Assembly (NCBI RefSeq): GCF_014217805.1 | Contig: NZ_CP055156.1 | Span: 2,114,585-2,178,584, forward strand | DNA length: 64,000 nucleotides | DNA from: Adhaeribacter swui | GTDB taxonomy: Bacteria; Bacteroidota; Bacteroidia; Cytophagales; Hymenobacteraceae | Direction: 5' to 3' | In this document: positions 17,042 through 27,414 of the stretch, piece after piece | Numbering within the stretch: the stretch's first letter is position 1 | Layout of the letters: every line of letters begins with the position of its first letter | The notes under the pieces: generated by a model | Told to the model about the DNA's origin: nothing | Database searches by the model: none | Seen by the model: the letters and a program-made list of their open reading frames with translations, nothing else | Program-made: the position numbers and the translations under genes

Positions 17042-17983
17042 TTATTTCACGTCTACTAGTTCAACGTCGAAACGAAGCACAGAATTAGCCGGAATTTTGC
17101 CTTGTGCTTGTGGCCCGTAAGCCATGGTAGAAGGAATTAATAAAGTACCTTTTGCGCCTTTGTTTAATAAAGCAATGCCTTCGTCCCAGCCCCGGATTAC
17201 CTGGCCTTGACCCAGAGGAAACTCGAAAGGTTTACCACCTAGTTGGGGGTTCTCCGACGAATCGAATTCAGTACCATCCAATAAAGTGCCTTTGTACTTA
17301 ACGGCTACTGTTTGGCCCGCTTTGGCCGGAGCGCCAGAACCTGGTTGATTAACAACATAATATAAGCCCGATGCCGTTTTCTCTGCTTTTAAGCCTTCTT
17401 TCTTAACGTAATCCTGGATTATCTTTTCGTCTTTTTTATTCTGTTTCTCCATGAACTCCATCATCATTTTTTGCTGGTCCATCATGGCTTCTTGCTGCGA
17501 CTGTACTTTTTGCGCCAGCACGTGGAAGGTTAACTGCGAGCCTTTTTTAATAAATGGAGGCAAAGGTTGCTGAAAAGTTTTAGCAAATAATGAATCGGCG
17601 CTAATCCGGAAAACAGCACTATCGCCGGGTCTAACAAGCGAAAAAGCATCTTCTAAACCACCTTTAAAAGTAGACTTCATAATCGGAATTTGAACCGGGA
17701 AGCCATTCTGGCGGGTATCAAACAATAAAGTGTCTTTACCCGATTTTGATTGGGTAAAGTATTTCATTTGCATCGTAAGAACCTGTCCTTCTTTAGGTTT
17801 GCCTACGGTATCGTTTTTGGTAGGGGCATCTTTAGGCTCAAATTCCCCGGATTTATTTTTAGCAAATAATTTATATTCAACGCCATTATCAGCTTTCTTG
17901 AAATCTACCGACCCTTTGTTGCAGGCCTGCAGCAAGCAAAATCCGGCTAAAACCGGCACGAAAAACTTTACTTTTTTAAACAT
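17042..17983 (-). CDS. FKBP-type peptidyl-prolyl isomerase lipoprotein with two FKBP-like domains, 313 residues
   Basis: The signal peptide ends in LLQAC (C21), so lipidation is likely. The C-terminal FKBP domain (about 205-313) is canonical: TVAVKYKGTLLDGTEFDSS, PFEFPLGQGQVIRGWDEG, TLLIPSTMAYGP, IPANSVLRFDVELVDV. The N-terminal part (about 30-160) looks like a degenerate second FKBP domain (LTMQMKYFTQ, GGLEDAFSLVRPGDSAVF). A Met/Gln/Lys-rich helix joins them. It sits between nrnA (20 nt upstream) and the other two FKBP genes, with a gap of about 180 bp to the next. Confidence 0.92.
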   Translation of the reverse strand: MFKKVKFFVPVLAGFCLLQACNKGSVDFKKADNGVEYKLFAKNKSGEFEPKDAPTKNDTVGKPKEGQVLTMQMKYFTQSKSGKDTLLFDTRQNGFPVQIPIMKSTFKGGLEDAFSLVRPGDSAVFRISADSLFAKTFQQPLPPFIKKGSQLTFHVLAQKVQSQQEAMMDQQKMMMEFMEKQNKKDEKIIQDYVKKEGLKAEKTASGLYYVVNQPGSGAPAKAGQTVAVKYKGTLLDGTEFDSSENPQLGGKPFEFPLGQGQVIRGWDEGIALLNKGAKGTLLIPSTMAYGPQAQGKIPANSVLRFDVELVDVK

Positions 17984-18003
17984 TTTAAATTTAGGTTTAC
18001 GAA

Positions 18004-19023
18004 TTAATTATCTTTTAATAGTTGATCTTTATACTCAGGTAAGATTTGTAAAAACCGCGACAGGGTAGCCGAAAGCGGTTCGTAAGCTATACCACCGGCT
18101 GCGTTGCGATGGCCTCCCCCTTGAAAATGCTTCCGCGCAAAATCATTCACCGAAAAATTACCTACCGACCGGAACGACATTTTAACAGCATTGCCCCGGT
18201 CGATGATTAAAGCAGCAAATACCACGCCTTCAATAGATAAGGCAAAATTTACTAAACCTTCAGTATCGCCGGTTTTAGAGTCGTATTGCTTTAACTCGTC
18301 GGCAGTAATAGCAATGTAGGCGGTCCGGAATTCGCGCAGTACGGTTAATTTGTCTTTGAGCACGTAACCCAAAAAACGCAAACGCATTTCGGTGTGGCTG
18401 TCGTATATAAGCCGGTGGATGTTAGAGGTATTAACCCCTACCTGCAATAATTCGGCAATAATTAAATGCACGTTACGCGAGGTACTGGGGTGCCGGAACG
18501 AGCCGGTATCCGTCATGATGCCGGCGTACAAACATTCGCCAATGTGCACATCAATCAAATCCTGATCGCCTAAATCGCGGATTAGCTCAAATACTAACTC
18601 GGCGGTAGCAGCGGCGTTGGTATCGGAGAAAACAAGCTGGGCAAAATTTTCCGGATCCAGGTGATGATCGATGAGGACTTTGGTAGCCGGTGATTCTTGT
18701 ACGTAAGGCCCCATTTCGTTAATGCGGCTCAACGACGAAAAATCGAGGCAAAATATAACTTCGGCTTGGTTAACTAATTTTTGAACCAGTTCCGCGTTGG
18801 TGGCGGGGTCAAACGTAATAACATCGTTATTGCCGTTCATCCAATTCAAAAAATCCGGATAATCAGAGGGGGTAACTACCGTTACCACGTGGCCCTTCTT
18901 TTTGAGATATCCGGCTAAACCCAGCGAAGAACCCAGGGCATCAGCATCGGGTTTATGGTGCGTGGTAATTAGAATCTCCTTTGGTTCCTGAAGCAGATCC
19001 TTCAGAGCAGTAATTTGTTGCAT
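18004..19023 (-). CDS. nrnA: DHH/DHHA1 phosphoesterase, nanoRNase/pAp phosphatase NrnA-like
   Basis: This cytoplasmic phosphoesterase degrades short oligoribonucleotides and/or 3'-phosphoadenosine 5'-phosphate. It has 339 residues from the ATG at 19023; an upstream extension to 19068 is unlikely. DHH-domain motifs are HHKPDADALGSSLGL, CLDFSS and the signature DHHLDPENFAQ. The DHHA1 part ends in GGGHRNAAGG. It leads a minus-strand run of three FKBP lipoprotein genes and is divergent from ndk. Confidence 0.92.
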   Translation of the reverse strand: MQQITALKDLLQEPKEILITTHHKPDADALGSSLGLAGYLKKKGHVVTVVTPSDYPDFLNWMNGNNDVITFDPATNAELVQKLVNQAEVIFCLDFSSLSRINEMGPYVQESPATKVLIDHHLDPENFAQLVFSDTNAAATAELVFELIRDLGDQDLIDVHIGECLYAGIMTDTGSFRHPSTSRNVHLIIAELLQVGVNTSNIHRLIYDSHTEMRLRFLGYVLKDKLTVLREFRTAYIAITADELKQYDSKTGDTEGLVNFALSIEGVVFAALIIDRGNAVKMSFRSVGNFSVNDFARKHFQGGGHRNAAGGIAYEPLSATLSRFLQILPEYKDQLLKDN

Positions 19024-19361
19024 TCTTAGCTTAAAAGCTCCTTTTTTAAAATTAGGTGCAAGACACAAAATTCGGCATAAAATAATTTAAAACAAAACAT
19101 TTATTACAGCAGCCTAATTCACACGTAATTAACGTTTAAACTAATTAATTATTAGCATTATTTAGCAGAACTCTGTTAATTTTGTGCCTGCTTAGAGGGT
19201 TACAGGTTGAAAAGTTAGAAAGTTGAAAGGGAATGAGGGATTATGTTATTAAAACCATGCAGCAAGTAAGCCAATAAGAAACAAAATTGTGAGTTTTAAA
19301 ATAAATTTAAAAATTTTATCTATGGTCGATTGACCATGGGCTGTGAACTAAAATAATATAC
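19024..19361. repeat. Divergent nrnA/ndk spacer with inverted-orientation repeats
   Basis: The gap contains a TAATTTTG box (19177-19184) that could serve ndk with a long leader, and an opposite-orientation GGTTACAGGTTGAAAAGTTAG repeat at about 19198-19220. It also carries a TTTAAAAATTTTATC motif and a copy of the GGTCGATTGACCATGG hairpin element at about 19324-19340. Confidence 0.5.
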
Positions 19362-19781
19362 ATGGCTACTAACCAAACTTTTACCATGATTAAGCCGGAT
19401 GCGGTACAAGACAACCACATTGGCGCTATTACCCAAATGATGGAAGCCGATGGTTTCCGGATTGTATCTTTAAAAAAAACACGCTTAACCCCGGAGCGGG
19501 CCGGCGAATTTTACGCCGTACATAAAGAACGTCCGTTTTATAACGATTTAGTAAAATACATGAGTTCCGGCCCGATTGTGGCCATGATTCTGGAAAAAGA
19601 AAATGCCGTAGCTGATTTCCGTAAATTGATTGGTGCAACCAACCCCGCTAACGCCGAAGAAGGTACCATCCGGAAAAAGTTTGCCAAATCGATGGAAGCA
19701 AATGCGGTGCATGGCTCTGATTCTGATGAAAACGCTCAGATCGAAGGTGACTTTTTCTTCGGTGCCGGCGAACGCTTCTAG
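19362..19781 (+). CDS. ndk: Nucleoside-diphosphate kinase
   Basis: This enzyme balances nucleoside triphosphates by ping-pong phosphate transfer. The 139 residues match the bacterial size. It opens [10 protein letters not shown]. The phospho-accepting histidine is H117 in [26 protein letters not shown] is also a family hallmark. The ATG at 19362 is clear. It is transcribed alone and ends at a strong terminator. Confidence 0.97.
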   Translation: MATNQTFTMIKPDAVQDNHIGAITQMMEADGFRIVSLKKTRLTPERAGEFYAVHKERPFYNDLVKYMSSGPIVAMILEKENAVADFRKLIGATNPANAEEGTIRKKFAKSMEANAVHGSDSDENAQIEGDFFFGAGERF

Positions 19782-19794
19782 AGCGCGAATTTTC

Positions 19795-20033
19795 GCAGAT
19801 TAAACGGATTACACGGATTTAATTTTAAGATAAAAAAGCCGTTCTTTTAAATAAGAGCGGCTTTTTTATTAGTGTTATCGTTATGAAGCAGATTTAAAAT
19901 TTATTGCTTAGCTAATTGGTAAGAAAAAGTTAGCAGGGTTATAATTTTAAATTTTGATAGTTTACAAAACTTTCTAGCCATTAAAGCTAATTTTAAATCC
20001 GGGTAATCCTATTAATCCGTAAAAATCCGTGAT
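19795..20033. repeat. Inverted GATTA/ATCCG repeats between ndk and ybhN-like gene
   Basis: A block of GATTAAACGGATTACACGGA (about 19798-19820) is matched in the opposite sense by AATCCTATTAATCCGTAAAA near 20000-20030. The two arms flank the ndk terminator and an AT-rich centre. Confidence 0.5.
19833..19868 (+). terminator. Terminator of ndk
   Basis: AAAAAAGCCGTTCTT pairs with AAGAGCGGCTTTTTT, with one G-T wobble, followed by T residues. Confidence 0.88.
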
Positions 20034-21113
20034 CTATTTAGCGGATAATTCTGGTTCCGGTTCTGGTTTTACGTTGGTGCCAAACACGCGGGCTACCCAA
20101 CGGGGTAAGAAAATAGAGCCTAAAATTAAATACAAATAGTAGGTTACAATGCGGTACAACAATACGATTACCGTAGTAAAGCTACCAAGCCATTTGCCAA
20201 AGAAAGTAGGAAAGGCAATCTCGGCAAAACCAGCGCCGCCCGGCGTAATAGCTACCAATAACACTACTTTGTAAATAAGATTACGCGAAAAGATTAGCAT
20301 ATGGTCCTGGAAGCCAATATTGGTAAAAGCAGCAATCAGGCAGTTAATGACGTAATAACGAGCCGTCCAGACGAAGACAGTAGATAAACAAGCCCGGAAC
20401 CAATAACCAAAAGAGTAGCCTTTTAATTGCCGGGATGCCCAGACCAATTCGGTGCCATGTTTGTAAGCCGCTGCGCGCCATTTTTTTAAAAAACCAACCG
20501 AGGTAATCCGTAAAAATAAACGTTTAACGGCTTTGGGGTTCCGGAACAGGGCGTACCACATTAAAGTGGCGTAGAAAGCAATGAGAATATAGCTAATGGT
20601 AAACGCTACTTCTAAGCCTGCTTTAAATGATTCGGGTAAAGCGGCAACATCCGGAAATACTTCGCCTTGGGTAGCTAATAAAACTACGGGCACCGCCACT
20701 AAAAAGAACATGTTATCGAGCATGGCCGTTACCATGACGTAGGCCAGCGATTTACCTAACGGAATGCCTTCTTTGTTAATAATAAAAGCCGCTACCGTAG
20801 AGCCACCCGCTACCGAGGGCAACACGCAGGAGGCAAACTCCCAGAGCATAATTACATCTAAACTCTTGCGCCAGGATAAAACTTTTTCGGTGATGTGCCG
20901 GATGCGGTAAATATAACCAGCGTCGCGTACGATTAACACCACAATGGTCATCACTAACCAGAATGGTTTGGCATTTTTTAAATTTTCTAAATCGGCCAGG
21001 TTGTTGTTTCGGTAAAACATGTAACCGATTACCGCCAAACCAATAAATACCGGAATCAATATTCGTTTTGTCGAAAAATTTTCCAGTAATTTTTTTCTAT
21101 TCAAATCCATCAA
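20034..21113 (-). CDS. YbhN/UPF0104 family membrane protein (lysylphosphatidylglycerol synthase-like transmembrane region)
   Basis: This integral membrane protein of 359 residues has seven to eight predicted segments. It resembles the flippase-like part of MprF proteins without the aminoacyl-transferase domain. Family-like motifs are WEFASCVLPSVAGGSTVAAF and AITPGGAGFAEIAFPTFF. A role in lipid or isoprenoid-linked substrate movement is known for relatives, but the substrate here is unknown. Its start (ATG ATG at 21113/21110) lies within the last codons of scpA (17-nt overlap), so the two are translated from one message. Confidence 0.85.
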   Translation of the reverse strand: MMDLNRKKLLENFSTKRILIPVFIGLAVIGYMFYRNNNLADLENLKNAKPFWLVMTIVVLIVRDAGYIYRIRHITEKVLSWRKSLDVIMLWEFASCVLPSVAGGSTVAAFIINKEGIPLGKSLAYVMVTAMLDNMFFLVAVPVVLLATQGEVFPDVAALPESFKAGLEVAFTISYILIAFYATLMWYALFRNPKAVKRLFLRITSVGFLKKWRAAAYKHGTELVWASRQLKGYSFGYWFRACLSTVFVWTARYYVINCLIAAFTNIGFQDHMLIFSRNLIYKVVLLVAITPGGAGFAEIAFPTFFGKWLGSFTTVIVLLYRIVTYYLYLILGSIFLPRWVARVFGTNVKPEPEPELSAK

Positions 21114-21864
21114 TTGCTACCCGTAAAGATTCATCGAATTCTTTAATACGGAAATTGTTAAAGCCTTCGTCGATAATAACGCTGATTACTTGCAGTTGCA
21201 GCATATCCAGTATGGCTAAAAAGTTAAAAATTATGCCAATTTTGTCCGGAAAGGCGGTCATGAGTTCCGTGAAAGTAATAGAACCAACGGTTTGTATTTT
21301 AGTTTGAATAAAATGCCGCTGCTGCTCAATCGTATAGGGGTACGTATAAACGGTATGTTTCGGTCGGTTTTGTTCTTCTTCGTATCGATTAATTACTTTT
21401 TCGAAAACCCGCATCAGCTTATATAAGCTTAAATCCTGCAATTCGTAATCGAGTTTACTTTTTTTCGCAATTACCTGCAGTTCGTCATCAATATTACCCC
21501 GGTTTTCCTGGAGTAAACGCCGGTCTTCCAGGTCTGATAAATCGGTAAGTACGGCCTTGTATCTTTTGTATTCGAGCAGGTGCTGCACCAATTCTTTTCG
21601 TGGGTCAATTTCGTTCCCATGTTCATCTTTTTCGGTGCGGGGCAGCAACATTTTGGCTTTAATGCGCATGAGCGTAGCCGCCGTTAAAATAAATTCACTA
21701 GCTACATCCATGTTTAACTGTTCCAAACGCGTAATGTAAGCCATAAAATCGTTCGTGATTTTATAGATCGGAATATCGTGGATATCCAGTTCGTCGCGCT
21801 CAATAAAGAAAAGCAGCAGATCAAAAGGCCCCTCAAAAAGCGATAATTTTATCTCGAAACTCAC
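21097..21864 (-). CDS. scpA: Segregation and condensation protein A
   Basis: ScpA is the kleisin subunit that bridges Smc heads with ScpB. It has 255 residues. It opens FEIKLSLFEGPFDLLLFFIERDELDIHDIPI, with the GPFDLLL kleisin signature at about 12-18. LNMDVASEFILTAATLMRIKAKMLLP follows. The C-terminal winged helix includes ITFTELMTAFPDKIGIIFNFLAILDML. ScpB is not in the window. It overlaps the downstream YbhN-like gene. Confidence 0.93.
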   Translation of the reverse strand: MSFEIKLSLFEGPFDLLLFFIERDELDIHDIPIYKITNDFMAYITRLEQLNMDVASEFILTAATLMRIKAKMLLPRTEKDEHGNEIDPRKELVQHLLEYKRYKAVLTDLSDLEDRRLLQENRGNIDDELQVIAKKSKLDYELQDLSLYKLMRVFEKVINRYEEEQNRPKHTVYTYPYTIEQQRHFIQTKIQTVGSITFTELMTAFPDKIGIIFNFLAILDMLQLQVISVIIDEGFNNFRIKEFDESLRVAIDGFE

Positions 21865-22010
21865 TCCTTTTTACGAATTAGCTGTTTTTAAATAAGTTGC
21901 AAAATTAGCTAAAATATGGCGCAATAAGTAATGATGCCGTTATTGATTTGTGAAGGAATAGTTATGCCCCTAAAAACCACGGATTTCTTGTTTAGATAAA
22001 AAGGATATTT

Positions 22011-22038
22011 AAAAAAAAGCCTGCTTACTCAGCAGGCT
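22011..22038 (-). terminator. Terminator of the rimP-nusA-infB operon
   Basis: Read on the minus strand, AGCCTGCT-GAGTA-AGCAGGCT is followed by eight T residues, about 30 nt after the infB stop. Confidence 0.88.
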
Positions 22039-22066
22039 TCTTATCAAAATTTAAAATTTTTAAATT

Positions 22067-25000
22067 TTACAAAGTACGTTTTACTTCGCGCTCTTCGTAG
22101 GCTTCAATTACATCGCCTTGTTCAATGTCATTAAAGTTTTTGATGCTGATACCGCACTCGTAACCTTGTCTTACTTCCGCTACATCGTCTTTAAACCGTT
22201 TCAGGGCTAAAATTTCGCCGGAGTAAACCACAATACCATCGCGTACTAACCGTACCCGGCTGTTCCGGTGGATGGTGCCATCGGTAACCATACAGCCCGC
22301 AATAGTACCCACTTTGGTAATCCGGAATACTTCGCGTACCTCCACGTTGGCTACTACTACCTCTTGCATGGTTGGCGCTAACATACCTTCCATCGCATCT
22401 TTCAACTCGTTAATGGCGTTGTAGATAATCGAGTACAGGCGGATATCAATTTGCTCTTGCTCGGCCAACTTACGGGCATTAGCCGATGGCCGCACCTGGA
22501 ATCCAATAATAATCGCATCGGAAGCCGAAGCCAGCAACACATCGGATTCAGAAATTTGACCAACGCCTTTATTTAAGATATTTACCTGAACTTCGTTGGT
22601 AGATAGTTTCAGTAAAGAGTCGGAAAGCGCTTCTACCGAACCATCCACGTCGCCTTTTACAATTACGTTCAGTTCTTTAAACGAACCAATGGCTAAACGA
22701 CGGCCAATTTCATCCAGGGTAATGTGTTTCTTGGTACGTAAGCTTTGCTCACGTTGCAACTGCTGACGGCTAGAGGCAATTTCGCGGGCTTCGCGTTCGG
22801 TATCGTATACCACAAACTTATCGCCTGCCTGCGGTGCGCCATCCAAACCTAGTACCTGTACTGGGGTAGAAGGACCCGCTACTTTCATTTTCTTGCCCCG
22901 GTGATCTGTCATGGCGCGTACACGGCCAAAGTGCGAACCAGCCAGCATTACATCTCCAATGTGTAAAGAACCGGTTTGTACCAGAACGGTAGTAACATAT
23001 CCGCGACCTTTATCCAAAGAAGCTTCAATAACAGTACCTACGGCGTTCCGGTCTGGGTTGGCTTTTAATTCCAGTAATTCAGCTTCCAGTAAAACTTTTT
23101 CCAGTAAATCCGGAATACCAATTCCTGATTTAGCCGAAATTTCCTGGCACTGGTATTTACCACCCCAATCCTCCACGAGCACGTTGATGGCAGCTAATTG
23201 TTCCCGGATCCGGTCTGGGTTAGCTGATGGTTTATCAATTTTGTTAATGGCAATTACAATAGGTACTCCTGCCGCTTGCGCGTGATTCAGGGCTTCCTTC
23301 GTTTGCGGCATCACATCATCGTCGGCAGCTACCACAATAATAACTACGTCCGTGATTTTAGCACCCCGAGCCCGCATCGCGGTAAACGCTTCGTGACCAG
23401 GTGTATCTAAAAACGTAATGCGTTTGCCAGTATCGGTTAATACATCGTAGGCCCCAATGTGCTGGGTAATACCCCCGGCCTCACCGGCAGTTACCTTTGA
23501 GTTACGAATGTAATCGAGCAAGGAAGTTTTACCGTGGTCTACGTGACCCATAATGGTAACAATCGGGGCCCGGTCTACTAATGCATCCGCATCTTCTTCT
23601 TCCTCCGCTACTACTTCTTCGTCTTCGGCCGATAAGAATTCTACATCGTAGCCAAATTCATCCGAAATAATGGTAATGGCTTCGGCATCTAAGCGCTGGT
23701 TAATAGAAACAAACATGCCTAGATTCATGCAGACTTTAATAACCTCGTTCACCGAAACGTTCATCAGCGAAGCCAGGTCATTGGCCGAAATAAATTCGGT
23801 TAATTTTAAAATTTTGGCCTCTGACTGTTCTTGCTGTCTTCTTTCTTCGGTAGCATCGGCAATAGCCGACCGTTTTTCCCGGCGGTATTTGGCCCGGTTC
23901 GTCTGCGTATTTTTATTGCCGCTTAATCGCGCTAAGGTAGCTTTAATCTGATCCTGGATTTGCTTATCCGAAACTTCCGGTTTTGGCCCACCAGCCGCTA
24001 CTGGTGGCCGATTGTTCTGGCCAGCTCCGGGACGGTTATTAGGCCGGTTATTACCTGGCTGGTTTTGGTTCGGACGGGGCTGACTAAAGTCTTTCCGTTC
24101 GCCGCGGGTTACTACCGGACGATCTGAAGTGTCTGGCGCCGCGTTATTCTGAACAATAATCCGTTTCCGTTTTTTCTTATTGTTCGCATTATTGGCATTG
24201 CCGCCACCACCGGCATTAGCCGATTGATTTTGGTTATTATTAGCCGGAGCGTTAGCCGGTCTGTTTCTGGTATCCGGTACTGGTTTGCCTCCTTTTTTCC
24301 GGGGAAAGTCTTTGGGTAATTCAATTTTGCCCAGAACGGTTAATCCTTTTAACGGATCAGCCCGGCCCGGAATAATTACTTCCGGCTCTTCCTCGTTTGA
24401 ATCCGTGGTTACCGGGGCATCCTCTGGCTCAGAAGCAGGAGGTGTTGTTGCCGTAGGCGTTTCGGGTACTTCAGCCGCTATAGGAGCCGGGGCTGGAGTT
24501 GGCTCCGCCGCAGGAGTAACTGCTGCCGGAACTTCTACAGTTTCTTGTGGTTCCTGAGGTGGCGCTACGGGCGGCACATTTTCAGTAACCGCTGTAACTG
24601 GCTCCGGTTCAGCCGGGGCTGGTGCCGGTACTACCTCTGGTTCCGGAACAATAATAGGCTCGGGCTGGCGCTCTTCTGCCACCGGAACTGGTATTTCGGG
24701 AGCAACTTCCGGTTTTTCTTCTTGCGGAGCCTGTACAGGTTCCGGCGCAGGAGCTACGGGAGGTTGCGATGATTCTACGGGTTTAGAAACAGGTACTCTA
24801 GGAGCATTTAAATCTATCTTGCCCACTACTTTAATACCTGGTAATTTAACACCGGTATCTACCGAAGGTTGCTCCTCAACAGTATTCGTTGGGGCAGCCA
24901 CCGGAGGTGCCGGAGCCGGTTTAGGAGTATTGGTATTTTCTATTTTTTTCGGCTGTTCAGGTACTTCGGGCAAGGCAGGAGCACTAACTGGCTTTTTGCC

Positions 25001-25207
25001 AATATTCAGTTTTTCAGCCTCAATTTTGGCCTGAACCGATGATTCAAATGCGCTCATTAACACCTCAAATTGCTTTGAGGTTATTTTGGAAGTAGGTTTG
25101 TTTTCGATATCAAAACCTTTAGCCGCCAGAAAGTCTACCACCGTAGACGTACTGATGTTTAAGGTTGTTGCTACCTGTTTTAGCCGCATCGTTTTTTCTT
25201 CTGCCAT
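22067..25207 (-). CDS. infB: Translation initiation factor IF-2
   Basis: IF-2 is the GTPase that places fMet-tRNA on the 30S subunit and promotes subunit joining. It has 1046 residues, longer than the 890 of E. coli. The N-terminal IF2-associated domain (about 5-50, [20 protein letters not shown]) is followed by a Pro/Ala/Glu/Val-rich linker (about 70-300) and an Asn/Arg/Gln-rich stretch (about 310-430). An IF2N domain lies near 470-520. The G domain begins GHVDHGKTS at about 551, with DTPGHEAF and NKIDKP. The C-terminal fMet-tRNA domains end [19 protein letters not shown] start at 25207. It is the last gene of the rimP-nusA-infB operon. Confidence 0.96.
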   Translation of the reverse strand: MAEEKTMRLKQVATTLNISTSTVVDFLAAKGFDIENKPTSKITSKQFEVLMSAFESSVQAKIEAEKLNIGKKPVSAPALPEVPEQPKKIENTNTPKPAPAPPVAAPTNTVEEQPSVDTGVKLPGIKVVGKIDLNAPRVPVSKPVESSQPPVAPAPEPVQAPQEEKPEVAPEIPVPVAEERQPEPIIVPEPEVVPAPAPAEPEPVTAVTENVPPVAPPQEPQETVEVPAAVTPAAEPTPAPAPIAAEVPETPTATTPPASEPEDAPVTTDSNEEEPEVIIPGRADPLKGLTVLGKIELPKDFPRKKGGKPVPDTRNRPANAPANNNQNQSANAGGGGNANNANNKKKRKRIIVQNNAAPDTSDRPVVTRGERKDFSQPRPNQNQPGNNRPNNRPGAGQNNRPPVAAGGPKPEVSDKQIQDQIKATLARLSGNKNTQTNRAKYRREKRSAIADATEERRQQEQSEAKILKLTEFISANDLASLMNVSVNEVIKVCMNLGMFVSINQRLDAEAITIISDEFGYDVEFLSAEDEEVVAEEEEDADALVDRAPIVTIMGHVDHGKTSLLDYIRNSKVTAGEAGGITQHIGAYDVLTDTGKRITFLDTPGHEAFTAMRARGAKITDVVIIVVAADDDVMPQTKEALNHAQAAGVPIVIAINKIDKPSANPDRIREQLAAINVLVEDWGGKYQCQEISAKSGIGIPDLLEKVLLEAELLELKANPDRNAVGTVIEASLDKGRGYVTTVLVQTGSLHIGDVMLAGSHFGRVRAMTDHRGKKMKVAGPSTPVQVLGLDGAPQAGDKFVVYDTEREAREIASSRQQLQREQSLRTKKHITLDEIGRRLAIGSFKELNVIVKGDVDGSVEALSDSLLKLSTNEVQVNILNKGVGQISESDVLLASASDAIIIGFQVRPSANARKLAEQEQIDIRLYSIIYNAINELKDAMEGMLAPTMQEVVVANVEVREVFRITKVGTIAGCMVTDGTIHRNSRVRLVRDGIVVYSGEILALKRFKDDVAEVRQGYECGISIKNFNDIEQGDVIEAYEEREVKRTL

Positions 25208-25399
25208 GCTTGGAATATGCTGTCTTTTTTTAATAGTTATTGGTAATCGGTTGAATCGCCGAAATTTGCGCGCTAAATTAGGTTAAATTAAGCGTTTATA
25301 AAGTCAAATTTTGCGGAATCAATAAAATAAAATGTAACTGTCATTAAATTTAGTAACAATGAAACAGCTATTGTTCGTTCCTCTTCCAGTAAGTCAGGC

Positions 25400-26650
25400 T
25401 TAATTACTATCCGTATCGAACTCCTGACGGATAATAGCTAATAAATCATCAACGGTTTCTTCTTCCAACTCGGTACGGCGCACCAGGTCTTCGCGCGAAA
25501 CAGCTAATACACTTTTAGCCGTATCTAAACCAATCCGTTTTAATTCATCAATAACCCAGCCTTCAATTTCATCAGAGAATTCGTCGAGCGAAATATCTTC
25601 TTCGTATTCTTCCTGCTCCCGGAACACATCAATTTCTAAACCCACTAAGCGGCTTGCCAATTTTATGTTCTGGCCGCCTTTGCCAATAGCTAACGAAACC
25701 TGGTCGGGCTTGAGGAACACGGAGGCCCTTCCTTCTTCTTCGTTAATCCGGATACTGCTTATTTTAGCCGGGCTCAGCGAACGTTGGATGTATAATTCAA
25801 TATTATCGGTGTAGTTAATTACATCGATGTTTTCGTTTTCTAATTCCCGCACGATGGAGTGAATACGGGAGCCCTTCATGCCCACGCAAGCGCCTACCGG
25901 GTCAATGCGGTCGTCGTAAGATTCTACGGCTACTTTAGCTCGCTCGCCAGGTTCGCGGACAATGTTTTTGATGGAAATTAAACCATCGTAAATTTCCGGC
26001 ACTTCGTTTTCGAACAAGCGCTCCAGGAAAGCCGGTGCGGTACGCGATAAAATAATTTTAGGCGTGCCGTTGTGTATTTCTACCCGGTGCACCACCGCCC
26101 GTACCACATCGCCTTTGCGGTAACGGTCTTTGGGTATTTGTTCGGATTTTGGAATAATTAATTCGTTATCGTCCTGGTCCACGAGCATTACTTCGCGGTT
26201 CCATACCTGGTATACTTCCCCCGAAATAATTTCACCTACCAAATCTTTGTATTTCTGGTACATCAAATCTTTTTCCAGGTCTTTTACCCGCTGAATTAAA
26301 GTTTGCCGGGCAGTTAATACCGCACGCCGGCCAAAGTCTTCCAGCTTTATTTCTTCCGAAACTTCTTCTCCTACTTCAAAATCCGGTTCAATTTTTTGGG
26401 CATCCGATAAAGCAATTTTATCGTGGTCCCAGATATCTTCGGAATTATCGTCCACAATTTCGCGGTTACGCCAGATTTCCAAATCGCCTTTCTCTACGTT
26501 CAGGATAATGTCGAAATTTTCATCCGTTCCCCATCTTTTACGAATCATGGTCCGGAATACATCTTCCAGAATCCGCATCATGGTAGGACGATCGATATTT
26601 TTAAATTTAGCGAACTCCGCAAATGATTCTATCAGGACTGAACTGTTCAT
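25400..26650 (-). CDS. nusA: Transcription termination/antitermination factor NusA
   Basis: NusA binds RNA polymerase and nascent RNA to modulate pausing and termination. It has 416 residues: the polymerase-binding N-terminal domain (about 1-125), an S1 domain (about 130-200, VGEIISGEVYQVW), and tandem KH domains (about 205-345, DPVGACVGMKGSRIHSIVREL and SLAIGKGGQNIKLASRLVG). A short acidic C-terminal region with one helix-hairpin-like unit closes it. It lies 8 nt after rimP and about 190 bp before infB, which is the standard order. Confidence 0.95.
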   Translation of the reverse strand: MNSSVLIESFAEFAKFKNIDRPTMMRILEDVFRTMIRKRWGTDENFDIILNVEKGDLEIWRNREIVDDNSEDIWDHDKIALSDAQKIEPDFEVGEEVSEEIKLEDFGRRAVLTARQTLIQRVKDLEKDLMYQKYKDLVGEIISGEVYQVWNREVMLVDQDDNELIIPKSEQIPKDRYRKGDVVRAVVHRVEIHNGTPKIILSRTAPAFLERLFENEVPEIYDGLISIKNIVREPGERAKVAVESYDDRIDPVGACVGMKGSRIHSIVRELENENIDVINYTDNIELYIQRSLSPAKISSIRINEEEGRASVFLKPDQVSLAIGKGGQNIKLASRLVGLEIDVFREQEEYEEDISLDEFSDEIEGWVIDELKRIGLDTAKSVLAVSREDLVRRTELEEETVDDLLAIIRQEFDTDSN

Positions 26651-26658
26651 TTTTCTTT

Positions 26659-27132
26659 TTATTTAAAAGATATTACAATATTCGTCTTTGCTATATCGGT
26701 AAAGTTTACTTCGGCCGGGGCCAGCGTAACTTTTTTACTTTTTTCTTTTATTTCTTCGGTAATTTTTATGCCATCGGCCGTAACTTCTTCCAGGGTGCCG
26801 GTTTTCTCGGAACCGTCTTTTAACACCAGTTTCAGTTTACGGCCAATGTGGCGCTTATACTGCCGGTCAGAAGTTAACGGCTGGTCGGCTCCCGGCGAAG
26901 TTACTTCCAGAATGTAGCTTATTTCGTCGCCGTAAGCGGTTTCGATGCGGTTTGCCAGCCGCCGGCTAACCAAAGCGCATTCATCAATTCCAACTCCGTT
27001 ATCGCCATCCAGTATTACCGTAACTTTAGGCTTGGCCGGATTATCAGATACCTGTACTTTTACCACGAATAAGTCATCCGAAGGCAAACAACTCGGTATC
27101 ATTGTTTTTATATTTTCGGCATTTAGCGTCAT
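26659..27132 (-). CDS. rimP: Ribosome maturation factor RimP
   Basis: RimP is needed for 30S subunit maturation. It has 157 residues from the ATG at 27132; an in-frame TTG one codon upstream is less likely. Typical motifs are VTVILDGDNGVGIDECALVS and YILEVTSPGADQPL in the N-terminal domain. The C-terminal SH3-like part follows (IGRKLKLVLKDGSEKTGTL). It starts the rimP-nusA-infB operon. Confidence 0.92.
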   Translation of the reverse strand: MTLNAENIKTMIPSCLPSDDLFVVKVQVSDNPAKPKVTVILDGDNGVGIDECALVSRRLANRIETAYGDEISYILEVTSPGADQPLTSDRQYKRHIGRKLKLVLKDGSEKTGTLEEVTADGIKITEEIKEKSKKVTLAPAEVNFTDIAKTNIVISFK

Positions 27133-27414
27133 CAATTCTGAGTCCTAACAAACAAAATAGGGGACGCCTGTCCCCCTCTTCAACCAATTAATTGTACAAA
27201 TGTACGAAAAATTTACGTTTAAAACAACCAGACTGGTTTTTTCATTTGATATTTTGCTGATAATTGCTTTAATAATAAGCCTTTGAGCAATAAACTTACT
27301 GCAAAATAATACTTAAGTTATTTATTAGTTATCTTTTAACAGCGATTATCGGCATATTTAGAAGCTGATTTTATTAATACGGGTATTACCGACATTAAGG
27401 CTTAATTTGTAAGT

